DNA of 64,000 nucleotides from Anolis sagrei. Lineage: Eukaryota > Chordata > Lepidosauria > Squamata > Anolidae. The stretch covers positions 231,195,117-231,259,116 of the forward strand of contig NC_090022.1 in NCBI RefSeq assembly GCF_037176765.1, given 5' to 3'. Every line of letters begins with the position of its first letter. Position 1 is the stretch's first letter. Both the position numbers and the translations under genes were made by a program. The notes under the pieces were generated by a model. It had not been told where the DNA came from, searched no databases, and saw nothing but the letters and a program-made list of their open reading frames with translations. Positions 22,701-31,479 of this stretch are shown piece after piece.

Positions 22701-25700
22701 TTTTCTGAGACAGGCTGTAGTTTGGTGATGCATCTTGACTTAATGGTTCAGAAGGAATAGTTAAGCAAATGATCTGAGAATTCAATGAATCAACAAAAAA
22801 CATCTCCTTAGAGATATCCAGCAATTTCTTAGAAAAATTCAAACACCTATTAACCTGTTGTGACTCCTATTAATTACATTCTTTTCATTTTCGAAGATCT
22901 TTTTAAAGAAATCATAATTAAGAATGGCTTTCTAATACATTGCCACATTTTTTTTAAAAAAAAATGTGTACATCGTTGGTTTTCTGATGTCTCAGATTTT
23001 TCTCTGAATTAGTCCTTCTGAACTATTTGGTCAATGCACTGTCCCATCATAAGGACAGATCACCCACTTCAGAAAATCAATCTCAGATGGTATTTCTATT
23101 GCCAGACTGAAATGAATGCGTGACAGAGTACAGAGTAACAGGCAGAGAGATGAATCAATCTTAGGTGGTAGATTTGGGCAACCATAAAAATAAAGCGAAA
23201 TTGTCTTTATTTCCTTCATTATTATGCCCAGTGGGAATTATAGAATTTTATGGCTTATGTGCCAAAATAATGTGGCTGGTCTAGGGAATATTTTATGTAT
23301 CTTTAAATGGAGTGAGATGGGATGGAGATTTGCTACTCCGCTCAGGCAGTCAAAAGTCTTGGGCCAGCTTTGACCCCTGAAAAACACTCTTGTATCACTT
23401 ACCCAAAATTCCAACTTCTAATCCTTGAAGGCTTTTTTCAATATCACTATATATGTCCATTTTGGTGAAGTCAGCTTGTATGATTTTCACTCTTTGTCCT
23501 GTGGTCTGCTCTTCATGGAAAAAAGAGAAACAAATCTACCGTAATTCTGCAGTTTAGCTACAAGATGGTAGCCTTGGGTCACTATGTATTAAATCTATCT
23601 TACTAACAGTGATGCACAATGGAAAACACTTTGATGCAGGGACGCAAGCATTTGATTCTACATCTTTAGAAATGGGGAAGGGCCTAAATACCCCAAAGGC
23701 AGCAGATCCTGTCTGATCTTAGAAGGTAAATAGGGCCAGCCCTGTTTTGTACTTGGATGAGATGGGCACACACCTTGCTGGCTCACAAAAAATGTCAAAA
23801 GTCACAGTTGGGCAACAACTTCGACCTGACTGAGTCTAATCCTATGTTTTTATATCATTCTACACCTCATTGTAAGACTAAACCAAAGCAATCTTGGAAC
23901 TCCCTTATTGCTTTATGTCCCCTATGACTACAAATACTAGAGAAACTGAAAATTGAGACTACATTAGTCTTGGTAAAGATATTTTCTAATTCTGAGCTTG
24001 GAAAGCTTACTTTTTGATCTATAGTTTTTAGTATCCCTAGTCAGATTACATTAATATGGCAGTAATAGTTCACAAATTAACATTTAAAAATGAAATCAAG
24101 TTAGATTGGAGCCTATTAACTATTTCTTATTATTTCATGGTCTATACATGTTGCATGGATGGATAGATTGAAAAAAAAATGTTGCTATAATACATATAAA
24201 ACATTACACTTATTTAAAGCTCATCAAAGAAGCAATCTAGGAGATGGCGAGAGAACAAACTATATATGCATGGATGAAGATTTAGAAAAAGGAAGTTAGC
24301 TTTAATATTTTTATACTTACCGATGTCCAAGGCTACTCTCTGCATTTTTTGGAAAGTTCTGCTAATCAAAACAATATTTAGGCCCCGTTTGGCTAACTGT
24401 AGGAACAAGATTTAAACAGAAACATTTCAGTATCTGAGTGATGGCGATGTGATGGGGCACTTATTTATTAGATGGAATTTCATTATCATGTTGTCTGGCA
24501 GCCAGATATATGTCTTGCTTAGGTATTTTTCCAAAGTATGCTTCAACACTGTACTGCCTCTAAGATTATTTGCTACTATTTTACTGAACTCAGTGCTGAC
24601 CCACAATAGTTAAGTGCCTGTGGTAAAGGAAAAAGTGGCCCCCTCCCTTTCCCCATTTCCCATACAAAAGCCAACAGTTGAATAGAAATGAACTACCACT
24701 GACAACTGTTTTGGTTTAGAGGCAGAAAAAAAAGGCTATATGGTGACTCCAATGCTCCTCACAATATCTTCTCTTGAGATATCTACCAGAAAGGATGATT
24801 GACCCTGCTGTAGAGGTTATTTTTAAAATGTCTATAAAGATTCTGATGAATATTCTAAACTGCTGTATAAATCTTAATTGTATAGATGCTCTTCTTACCT
24901 CAATGGAATAGGCTCTTCCAATGCCATCTCCTGCTCCTGTAATCACTAAAAGATCAAAACCGAAAAGAAAAATTATACATTATCTTTCTTTATGAGATTC
25001 TTTTTGTATATAAATTACACAACCCAACCAAAAAAAATCTTGTTGTCTTGGTTTTTAGGCTTGTTCCTGAGGTTGTTTGGGGTGATGATTCAGGAAATTG
25101 CATTGGATAGACCACATCAGCTCATGTTTCTTAAACATGGTTATCTATGAGCAGGCAGATGGTGACTGGTATATGGCATAGGTTCTGTATCTCAAAAACT
25201 AGAGCAGATAAGAGAAAACTGGTGCCATTTTTGGAATCAGCAGGTCAAATTTATACCTAGAAACAGGGCAAATATTTCAGGCACCAAAATGTGTCTTGTC
25301 CAGTGTTATCTCAGATCTGTGGGTCTCTGTGTGGGCATCCCAGACTTCTCTGTCTTCAGGAAGATAAAGTCACATTTTGTACAATTGGGAGAGTGATGAA
25401 TTAAAGCAAAATGATAAAAGAATGAAACCAAATGAGAGATAATACTAACACTTTAAAACAGTGGTTCCCAACCTTTTTTGACCAGGGACCACTTGACCAG
25501 GGACCAACATTAGTTCCAAAAGGGTTACAAATCAGTTTTTGGTCAACTTTAGATTTGGTTTGGTTATTTGGGCTGCTGATTCAGAAAATTGCGCTGGATA
25601 GACCACATCAGTTTCTGATACAGAATATATGCCATCCAGTAGTTTCCATCTGCTCGCCCACAGAAAACCATATTTAATAAGCCTTGGCACTATAAGAGGG

Positions 25701-28152
25701 TTTCATGAGATCAGTCGCTCTTGTTACAACGATGTAGTAACGGTGAGGCTGTGGACCATATACAGTCGTTCTTACAGACCACTGGTGGTACACGGACCAC
25801 AGGTTGGGAACCACTGCTTTAAAAGATGTTGTTCTTGAGTAGCCTTTGTGCCAGATCAGTGGAGCTCAGGATTTTGTTATTCGATTAAAGCAGTGGTTCT
25901 CAACAAGTGGGTCCCCAGATGCTTTGGCCTTCAACTCCTAGAAATCCCAACAGCTGGAAAATTGACTGGGATTTCTGAGAGTGGTAGGCCAAAACAACCG
26001 GGGACCCACAGGTTGAGAACCACTGCATTAAAAATTTAATAAGTTCATACATTTTCCAGAGGATGGTATAAACTGATATTTATATTAATTTATATCCTCT
26101 CAAAATATTAACTTGGATCCTAAAATTTAAATTAATTTATAGCCATTATCTAGGAATTAGCCCAACTAAACTTAATGAAACTTATTTCTGAGATAGATAC
26201 AGGTTTGCATTCAAACACATGCCCTGCGCACAGCCACTAGACTGCTACCCAAAAAGTCTTTCTTAAGGATGAAGGCATGTTTTGAGCAATATAGTATGAG
26301 AAACTGCGGGATATGGGCTTTAAAACAAATAAAGATTTAAAGGAAAGAATTATATTAAAATAACCTTTCATTCTGCAAACATTCTTAAATCAACATGAGA
26401 TTTACCCTGTGTTTTTTAAAATGGATTTTGAATTTTATTTTAATTTAAATTATAGCATTGGTCTAATTTCCAGAAAGCTCCTATGCATGCCTATCTTGAA
26501 ATAGGTCTCCCTGGATCTTTAGCAAGTGGATATTGGACAGAAGATTTGCATTACAACCTTATGTGTGTTTATTTGGAAGTAAACCACACAGTGTTCGCTA
26601 AGGTTTCTCTCCGGTAAGTGTGCATAGGATTGGAGTCTTAATTTATTTTGATTTTCCCCTTCAATATGTTATTATTTGCACATTTTTGTTGCTGTGTGTA
26701 TTTCTTTTCTTTTGCGGGCCATGCATATCTCAAGCTCTCCTGAGTCCCTTCAGGGAGAGAGGTACTGGTTAAAAATAAATAAATAAAAATAATATTGTAA
26801 TAGAACAAAGTAGTTTTGAAAGAAGATAAACAGCAATGAACTGCAAAGGGCTAAGCCTCTTTTATGAAGTAATTCTAAACTGGCTCAGCTGCCACTAGCC
26901 ATGGAAGACTATAGCAGCAATCCTATGCATCTTCACCAAGCAAGAAAATTAAGTGAATAAGAACCTACCTCTGAGTACATGTGCTTAGAATTACATTGCA
27001 GATTTGGTTTCTAAAAAGCTGATACCAAGTTCCTTTGTAAGTAAAGAATGAATGCAACTACAAAGTTTTACTGGCAGGAAAAAAATGTAAAGGTTGGAAT
27101 ATTCTGATTTTGCAAGATAAAGAATTAATGCATAGCTACACACATTAATATATACACACATATGTACCGCATACACAAAATACAAAGGCAGTTAGGTTTG
27201 TCCATAAGTAAAAAAAAACAACAAAACCCACAATTTGGCAGCATCTCTGTTTAGTATGAACCACAATTTGGTTTATAACTTTGCAAACTTCCTGAACGAA
27301 GTCTATAAACTGAATGTGTAGCAAATGTTAAGTTCCCTTTTCTGTGGTTTGTATTGTATTTTAAACCTTTTTGCTATGTATAGGCCAATAAAGGCTTATT
27401 GGACTGGATTGGAACTTTGCAAGCTTTCAAGTCTCCCAGAACTCTTCATCTGGCAAAGAGGCACCACAGATCAATTTCTCCCCTTATCACCTCTATTTTG
27501 CTGTCACTCAATGAAGGATTTTGAAGAACTCAAGATTATGCACAGTCCTAGTAAAGGCATTATTTTACTGTGGACTTTATCATTAACTAAATCAACGTCA
27601 ATTCACAAATGAATGTCCACTTCCACAACAAATTATTTTTCAATTGTAACTACTGAGTAAGCCCAATGCAGAATTATCTTTTTATTTTAAATTTGATAAA
27701 CTTTATATTAAATAGAAGATTTAATGATTACATTAATATAGTAGCACTCACTAAAATGTTGGAAAATAGGAACCTGCCATTTACTAAAATGGACCTTAAG
27801 CACATCAAGCTTGGTATTATCTCTAGTCCAGTAACAGGTAGACATTCTCAAGAGCTTTAGAGAAAGGTATCTCCCAAATTACAGATGCCAGGAATTGAAC
27901 CTGGGACACAAAATCTTCCATTTTATCACCAAACTAAATGGCATTCCTATTAACATTGTATCACATCAACAACAACAAAAGGAGGAGAGTTCCTTTACCT
28001 GCCCATTCCCCCATTGATTGGAAAAAAGATGGGGGCAAAGTACTTCGTATGTATGGGAAGACATACTTCAGGAACCGAAGGCTCTTCACCAGGAAAACCA
28101 GACAAACAATACTTCCAAGGACAGTAAGCAGATGCTGCTGGAATTCACCCAT
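12044..28152 (-). CDS. HSD17B3: 17-beta-hydroxysteroid dehydrogenase type 3, 11 coding exons (whole gene span)
   Basis: This microsomal short-chain dehydrogenase reduces androstenedione to testosterone with NADPH. Eleven GT-AG exons join in frame to 933 nt, or 310 residues plus stop, the same length as the human protein. Visible in order: an N-terminal hydrophobic anchor (about residues 5-25), the cofactor motif TGAGDGIG (54-61), the NADP-binding Arg in LISRT (R80), NNVG (130-133), the catalytic Ser in NISS (S185), and the YSASK motif with Tyr198 and Lys202, matching the human numbers as I remember them. The start is the ATG at 28152, because an in-frame TAA lies four codons upstream and the first exon then has the human length; a TTG three codons upstream is ignored. 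The last exon is the least conserved but keeps 36 residues. No broken frame or missing key residue is seen, so the gene looks functional. It lies head-to-tail 8.5 kb from SLC35D2, as on human 9q22. Confidence 0.95.
12392..12545 (+). mobile_element. Degenerate L2 3' fragment in HSD17B3 intron 10
   Basis: The text around GGAATTCCCTCCTTGGGAATG and the lysine/leucine-rich end resemble the L2 C-terminus (LWNSLP region). Heavily decayed. Confidence 0.45.
12667..12743. mobile_element. 77-bp hAT MITE with perfect 8-bp target duplication
   Basis: Ends CAGTGGTTTTCAG and CTGAGAACCACTG, flanked by ACATAAAA at 12659-12666 and 12744-12751. It is a shortened form of the palindromic family at 25891 and 42830, and lies in HSD17B3 intron 10. 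Confidence 0.85.
12837..12986 (-). CDS. HSD17B3: HSD17B3 exon 10 (residues 225-274)
   Basis: Contains [24 protein letters not shown] and CLAHEIL, all close to the human substrate-binding region. 150 nt; acceptor ttcag, donor gtaaat. Confidence 0.95.
13201..13266 (-). CDS. HSD17B3: HSD17B3 exon 9 (residues 203-224)
   Basis: Reads [19 protein letters not shown] and onward. 66 nt in phase 0 at both ends; acceptor tgtag, donor gtgaga. Introns 8 and 9 are only 247 and 214 bp. Confidence 0.94.
13514..13595 (-). CDS. HSD17B3: HSD17B3 exon 8 (residues 175-202, active site)
   Basis: Contains RGLILNISS and LYAIYSASK, so it carries the catalytic Ser185, Tyr198 and Lys202 of the YxxxK motif. 82 nt; acceptor tttag, donor gtaaga. 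Confidence 0.95.
14045..14200 (+). mobile_element. Degenerate tRNA-type SINE
   Basis: AGAGCCAGTGTGGCACAGTG and CCCACTGGATGACCTTGG match the SINE type at 38770-39035. In HSD17B3 intron 7. Confidence 0.5.
14369..14621. mobile_element. pogo/Tigger-type MITE
   Basis: Inverted ends TTGAGTATCCCTTATC and GGATAAGGGATACTCAA, the terminus of a Tigger-like family also known from mammals. In HSD17B3 intron 7. Confidence 0.75.
14637..15424. mobile_element. SPIN-like hAT element
   Basis: The left part reads CAGTGTTTCTCAACCTTCTT, then CCTCATGTTGTGGTGACCCC and TTTTGCTACTGTTATGAAT, which I recognise as SPIN-type non-autonomous hAT sequence. The outer ends are flanked by ATGTAGAC (14629-14636) and ATGTAGAA (15425-15432), an 8-bp target duplication with one mismatch. 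A right-end-like GGTTGAGAAACACTG also occurs internally at about 15070-15084, so the right half looks duplicated. In HSD17B3 intron 7. Confidence 0.85.
15649..15683 (-). CDS. HSD17B3: HSD17B3 exon 7 (residues 164-174)
   Basis: A 35-nt micro-exon reading [11 protein letters not shown] plus two bases, between acceptor tttag and donor gtaaat. It aligns with human MTQLILKHMES. A 788-bp hAT element lies 225 bp downstream in the next intron. Confidence 0.9.
15977..16314. mobile_element. pogo/Tigger-type MITE
   Basis: Inverted ends GAGTCTTGCTTATCCAAC and GTTGGATAAGCTAGACTC flank internal repeats of GTTGGATAA. In HSD17B3 intron 6. Confidence 0.75.
16716..16747 (+). repeat. (CAA)n microsatellite
   Basis: About ten pure CAA units in HSD17B3 intron 6. 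Confidence 0.95.
16937..17063. mobile_element. Palindromic MITE
   Basis: GGCATGAGCAAACTT pairs with AAGTCTGCTCATG at the other end, with GGACTTCAACTCCCAC and GGGAGTTGGTCCAAAAC inside. Same family as the hairpin at 61937-62101. Confidence 0.7.
17630..17775. mobile_element. Palindromic MITE, family unassigned
   Basis: Carries CATATAACCCAGAATATCAAG and CTGCTTTGAACTGG on the left and their inverse on the right, ending GTGGAAGGGGCCCAAG. A sister copy is at 53691-53842. Confidence 0.65.
18377..18560. mobile_element. Palindromic MITE
   Basis: GGCTGGATCTACACTGCC at the left and GTGTAGATGCAGCC at the right are imperfect inverses; TAATCCAGTTCAA-type motifs occupy the middle. In HSD17B3 intron 6. Confidence 0.6.
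18561..19634. other. HSD17B3 intron 6, part without named repeats
   Basis: No recognised element; the short frames at 19142-19575 show no domain. Confidence 0.4.
19635..19670 (-). CDS. HSD17B3: HSD17B3 exon 6 (residues 152-163)
   Basis: A 36-nt micro-exon reading [12 protein letters not shown] between acceptor aacag and donor gtatgt. It includes Asn157, which fits the structural Asn of the family. The human equivalent ends in SVVK, so this exon is full length. Confidence 0.9.
19671..20635. other. HSD17B3 intron 5, first part
   Basis: No recognised element or exon; short frames only. Confidence 0.4.
20640..20780 (-). mobile_element. Truncated SINE, relative of 6529-6786
   Basis: Shares GGAGTGACTTGAGAAACTGC and GGTGTGAGAGAATTGGCC with the copy at 6529-6786. 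A G/T homopolymer run precedes it. Confidence 0.65.
20781..21970. other. HSD17B3 intron 5, remainder
   Basis: AT-rich with poly(A) at 21207-21224; no named repeat or exon seen. Confidence 0.4.
21971..22038 (-). CDS. HSD17B3: HSD17B3 exon 5 (residues 129-151)
   Basis: Reads [19 protein letters not shown] and onward, including the NNVG motif of short-chain dehydrogenases. 68 nt; donor gtaaag. A hAT element lies 70 bp upstream in intron 4. Confidence 0.94.
22109..22479. mobile_element. Non-autonomous hAT element with perfect 8-bp target duplication
   Basis: Same family as 7712-8252 without the CR1 insert. Flanked by TTCTAAAG at 22101-22108 and 22480-22487. Lies in HSD17B3 intron 4. Confidence 0.92.
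22490..23402. other. HSD17B3 intron 4, remainder
   Basis: No named repeat recognised. Confidence 0.4.
23403..23510 (-). CDS. HSD17B3: HSD17B3 exon 4 (residues 93-128)
   Basis: Contains [10 protein letters not shown] and GLEVGIL, close to the human sequence. 108 nt; acceptor atgaag, donor gtaagt. Confidence 0.94.
23680..23840 (+). mobile_element. 5S rRNA-derived SINE
   Basis: GATCCTGTCTGATCTTAGAAG, then GTACTTGGATGAGATG follow 5S rRNA (GATCTCGTCTGATCTCGGAAG, GTACTTGGATGGGAGA). The downstream GGGCAACAACTTCGACCTGA belongs to the SINE body. In HSD17B3 intron 3. Confidence 0.75.
24321..24396 (-). CDS. HSD17B3: HSD17B3 exon 3 (residues 68-92)
   Basis: Reads [15 protein letters not shown] and onward. 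Arg80, the NADPH-contacting residue mutated in human 17-beta-HSD3 deficiency, is present. Acceptor ctacag, donor gtaagt. Confidence 0.95.
24899..24945 (-). CDS. HSD17B3: HSD17B3 exon 2 (residues 52-67)
   Basis: A 47-nt exon reading [16 protein letters not shown] across the splice. It carries the glycine-rich dinucleotide-binding motif. Acceptor tttag, donor gtaaga. Confidence 0.95.
25060..25215. mobile_element. Fragment related to the hAT family of 22109 and 25459
   Basis: Shares CATTGGATAGACCACATCAG and GGCATAGGTTCTGTATCTC with the hAT elements and with 50340-50505, but lacks termini. Confidence 0.5.
25459..25816. mobile_element. Non-autonomous hAT element with perfect 8-bp target duplication
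   Basis: Same family as 7712-8252. Flanked by CTTTAAAA at 25451-25458 and 25817-25824. In HSD17B3 intron 1. Confidence 0.92.
25891..26025. mobile_element. Palindromic hAT MITE
   Basis: CAGTGGTTCTCAACAAGTGG to CAGGTTGAGAACCACTG, with internal inverse halves around CCCAACAGCTGG. Flanks GATTAAAG and CATTAAAA give an imperfect 8-bp target duplication. Confidence 0.85.
26555..27001. repeat. Two short palindromic repeats of squamate type
   Basis: 26555-26637 and 26908-27001 each have CCTATGCA-type text at one end and its inverse at the other (GTGTGCATAGGATTGGAG; CAGCAATCCTATGCATC). Family not named. A degenerate L2-like tail lies between them at about 26720-26800. Confidence 0.45.
27002..27998. 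other. HSD17B3 intron 1, 5' part
   Basis: Low-complexity AT-rich text; no named repeat or exon seen. Confidence 0.4.
27999..28152 (-). CDS. HSD17B3: HSD17B3 exon 1 (residues 1-51)
   Basis: Starts [12 protein letters not shown] and ends in GEWA plus one base, followed by the donor gtaaag. It encodes the membrane anchor and linker. Intron 1 is about 3.05 kb. Confidence 0.93.
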
Positions 28153-28190
28153 GAGGAACAATTACAAGGAGCCAAGATCACGTATTGCCA

Positions 28191-28220
28191 CTCTCTCTCT
28201 CTCTTACTCTCTCTCTCTCA
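28191..28220 (+). repeat. (CT)n microsatellite upstream of HSD17B3
   Basis: Interrupted CT run 39-68 bp upstream of the start codon; on the gene strand it is a GA run in the 5' UTR or promoter. Confidence 0.85.
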
Positions 28221-28299
28221 CTGGCTGCTGATAGACTGGAGCTCTGGCAACAGAAACAAACTGAAACATAAAATGGTTTCCCTAATCATGAACCCCTGA

Positions 28300-29330
28300 G
28301 TCATAAGCATCTCCCATCCTCCCCTCAAAGAATGTGCCAGAAGTTAGAATAGAAGGACATTTTTGACCCAGATATGGAAACTTCGGGACAAGCAAACACA
28401 GCGACTGTCCTTATTCCCACCTCAAAAATAGGAGATGTGGAAGCAGGCTAATAATATACCTTCATTTCTAGCTGGAGCAAAGAATGGATATGTTTGGATT
28501 TATTTGCATTTCATCAGATTATGCTCACTTAAACCACATAATTATCTAAATCAGTTTTTCCCAACTGAGTGTCCTCCAGATATAATAAATTACGACAACC
28601 ATCCAACTGGATTTCTCAAATGTTGACTGAGGATCTCATCACATTTAATGGGGGAAAGTGGGGGGAAGCATAGGAAGCCATGTTACCCCATTCCCTCCCA
28701 TCTATTTCCATCTTGTAGGATGGACAGCCACCGCACGTTCTTTTTGTGTCTTACCCCAACTTTCCCCTGCATTCTTCTGAAGATAGTCTTCTGAAGACAG
28801 TCTTTGAGCTCAGTTTCCATGCGCTACAGAAATGAAGTCTCACAGAGTCCCACTGGAAGTGCCCTTATGTTATATGATGGAAGTGGGACTTCCATGTGAC
28901 TCCGTTTCTGCACTGCCTGGAAAGGGAGCCTGAAGACCAGCTCTAAACATCTCAAACTGTATTCCTGCTCTTTAGTATCCAAATTACCATTCTTGGCCCT
29001 TCCCTTTTCATGAACAAGCAAACATATTACATGGCATACTACAGAAAACCCATCAAAAAGTGCCCTTTCAGACTAAATAACTAACTAGAATTAGAATTAG
29101 AAAACTATAGAGAGGTGTCTATATATTAGTCTTTATGTTTGTTAGTTATCCATGTTTTAGTATCTAAGTATGTATATCTGTGTATTAGTGTTTTTTTATG
29201 TTTTGTGTTTATATTATTTTTGTGTATGTTATCATGTGTATATTTTGGTATGAGTTAGAAACTAGATTACTAGGGTGTTTTTTAATGTATAACTTGATGA
29301 TGTGTTTGTTCACATCCCCTTCTCCCATAC
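28300..29330. other. Intergenic flank upstream of HSD17B3
   Basis: No exon or named repeat; (TATGT)-rich low-complexity text near 29100-29280. Confidence 0.4.
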
Positions 29331-29735
29331 AATCTGCCCTGAACACTGAGGTCCTCTAGGGGACGGCTACTCCAGCCAGCCAGAACCTGACTGGTGACCA
29401 TCACTCAGAGGACCTTTTCATCAGCTCCCCCAAGACTGTGGAACGATCTGCTGGAAGAGCTACAACAGCTAAATGAGCTGTCCGAATTTAAAACACATCT
29501 GAAGACCTATCTCTTCTGGCAGGCCTACCCAGTCAGTTTTAATCATGATTTTTAAACTTCTATCTTGTGTTCATTATATTTTATTATTTGTGCTGTGTAT
29601 TTTAATATATGTATTTGTAGAAATAACATTTTAATATTGTGTATTTTATATGTTTATGATGATTATCTGTTTTATCTATGTTGTAATCCACCTCGAGTCA
29701 CGAGGAGAGGTTGGTAAGAAATAAAATGATGATAA
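29331..29735 (+). mobile_element. LINE 3' end (L2/CR1 group)
   Basis: Encodes WNDLLEELQQL and FKTHLKTYLFWQAYP in pieces, like the L2 C-terminus (FRKGLKTWLFEQAF), then a tail with ATGATGATAATGATG. Confidence 0.65.
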
Positions 29736-30144
29736 TGATGATGATGTTGATTGTATTTGTATTTTTCCTCTTTCTATAAAAAAATTAACAGCAAAAAAGG
29801 TCCCCTTTTTGGACTGCAACTTGAAAAATCCTCCAAACAGCGTGGTCCCCATGCAGCATGTCCATAACATTAGAGATACTACTTCCTGTTTTTTAAATCT
29901 CCCTTCAGACCAAAGTACAACAAGAGATCTGGGCCTATATTAGTTTAGCTACTATGGGGTTTTGAAAATAGAAGCAACACATGTGACATAGGTTCATAAT
30001 TGCACAGCAATGTGCTTTTAGTGGTGGTAAGGAATTAGTTTTGGGTGGGTTGGAGCTTTGTTCCCCAGATCTGTTGTTCAAAATGGCCATATCACTGATG
30101 TCATCAAGTCCCCAAGAGGAAGCAAAGGGTGGAATTTCTCTACT

Positions 30145-30360
30145 TGGCACTGTGGTAAGGATTGTGGTGGTGGTGTGTCTTTAAGCTGTTTCCAACCCAT
30201 AGTGACGCCAAGGTGAATCTCTCCAAGGGTTTTCTTGGATTTGATCACAAGAGGTTTCCTCTGAAGCTAAGATGGAGTGACTTGCCCAAAATCATCCATT
30301 AGGTTTCAGGGCTTGAGCAAGAATTCAGTCTTTGGTTTTATGGTCCAAGGTACAAACTAC
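30145..30360 (-). mobile_element. tRNA-type SINE, reverse orientation
   Basis: Reverse of the 38770-39035 type: TGCCCAAAATCATCCATTAGG and CAACCCATAGTGACGCCA are the inverse of its tail and middle. Confidence 0.6.
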
Positions 30361-31144
30361 TACACCAAAGAACCCAACTTAATTCTGTATCTTTCTCTTT
30401 TCCTTTATGGGGAAGGTAGGAATAGCAAAGTTGTCTGTTCTCAAACGGCTGGAAGGAGCAAGGGAGAGGAATCTTTAATCTTATTTCCAACTAGTTAGTC
30501 AAGGCAACACCAAGCATTGCGTGCTTTTCCCTTCAGTGTCATCTGGTGACTCCCCTGTTGATTAGGTAGAGCCTATATTGGGAGAATGATGAGATAGAAA
30601 TATTTTTTTAAAAAATAAATCATTCTGGGTTTTAGTCAGAGGTACATTTGAATAGCCCAAGATGTTTAACCTTATCCTCCAGAGGAGTTCAGCACCTTGG
30701 ATAGCTCATTTAAAACTTGGATTAAAAGCAGAATACACTACTGCACTGAGATTGGAACCACCAAGAAGAAGAGCAGGTGGCATTTAAAACTGATTGTTCT
30801 CAGCTGGTATTTGCAAGTCAGGCCAGAGAAAACAGTCTATGATTTCCTCCCTTGCATCTGGAGAGAAGTGAAATATTCAGTCGGCACTTGCAGAAAAAGG
30901 AATCCTTGCAAGACCAGCCAAGATAATCATAGGAATTTCTTGTAGCCTAAGGCAGGCCTTGAATACTAGAATAAAATACATTATACCAACAACTATATGT
31001 GGACAGCTAAAATGAGGGTGCCCTGTAAGCTCCCTTTGTGTATTGTCTGTTCTGCTCGTTTCCCAATAGTAGACTGATACAGTCTAACTTCATTTATTAT
31101 TTCACAATTTCTCCTCCATCAGTCACCTTTTTCCTGGCAGTATA

Positions 31145-31475
31145 CTGTGGGCCCTCCATACCATAGGTTCTGCATCTACAGATTCAACCAACCACTGCTC
31201 AAAAAAATATTTTATAAATTTCAAAAACCAAACCTCAATTTTGCCTTGCACTGAATAATACACTAATATGTAGGCATGCCCTGCTGTAGCTATCTGCCAT
31301 TTCACAGATTCCCAGACTCTATTTGGAATTCATTTGAGTTGTTCCAATATTTTATATAAGGGATGCCATTTTACCATGCTATTGTATATCATGGGATTTG
31401 TGTCTCCATAGATTTTGTTATCCAGAGGATCCTGGGATGAAGCCGTAGCAGATACCAAGGGCCAGCAGACTCCAT
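31145..31475. mobile_element. Tigger-like DNA element
   Basis: Left end CTGTGGGCCCTCCATACC with GATTCAACCAACCACTG; right end CAGATACCAAGGGCCAGCAG. Inverted ends and internal text resemble Tigger-type elements. Confidence 0.65.
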
Positions 31476-31479
31476 ACAT

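Noticed and set aside
28153-28161. Alternative upstream start for HSD17B3
   Set aside because: The codon there is TTG and an in-frame TAA precedes it; the ATG at 28152 matches the human N-terminus.
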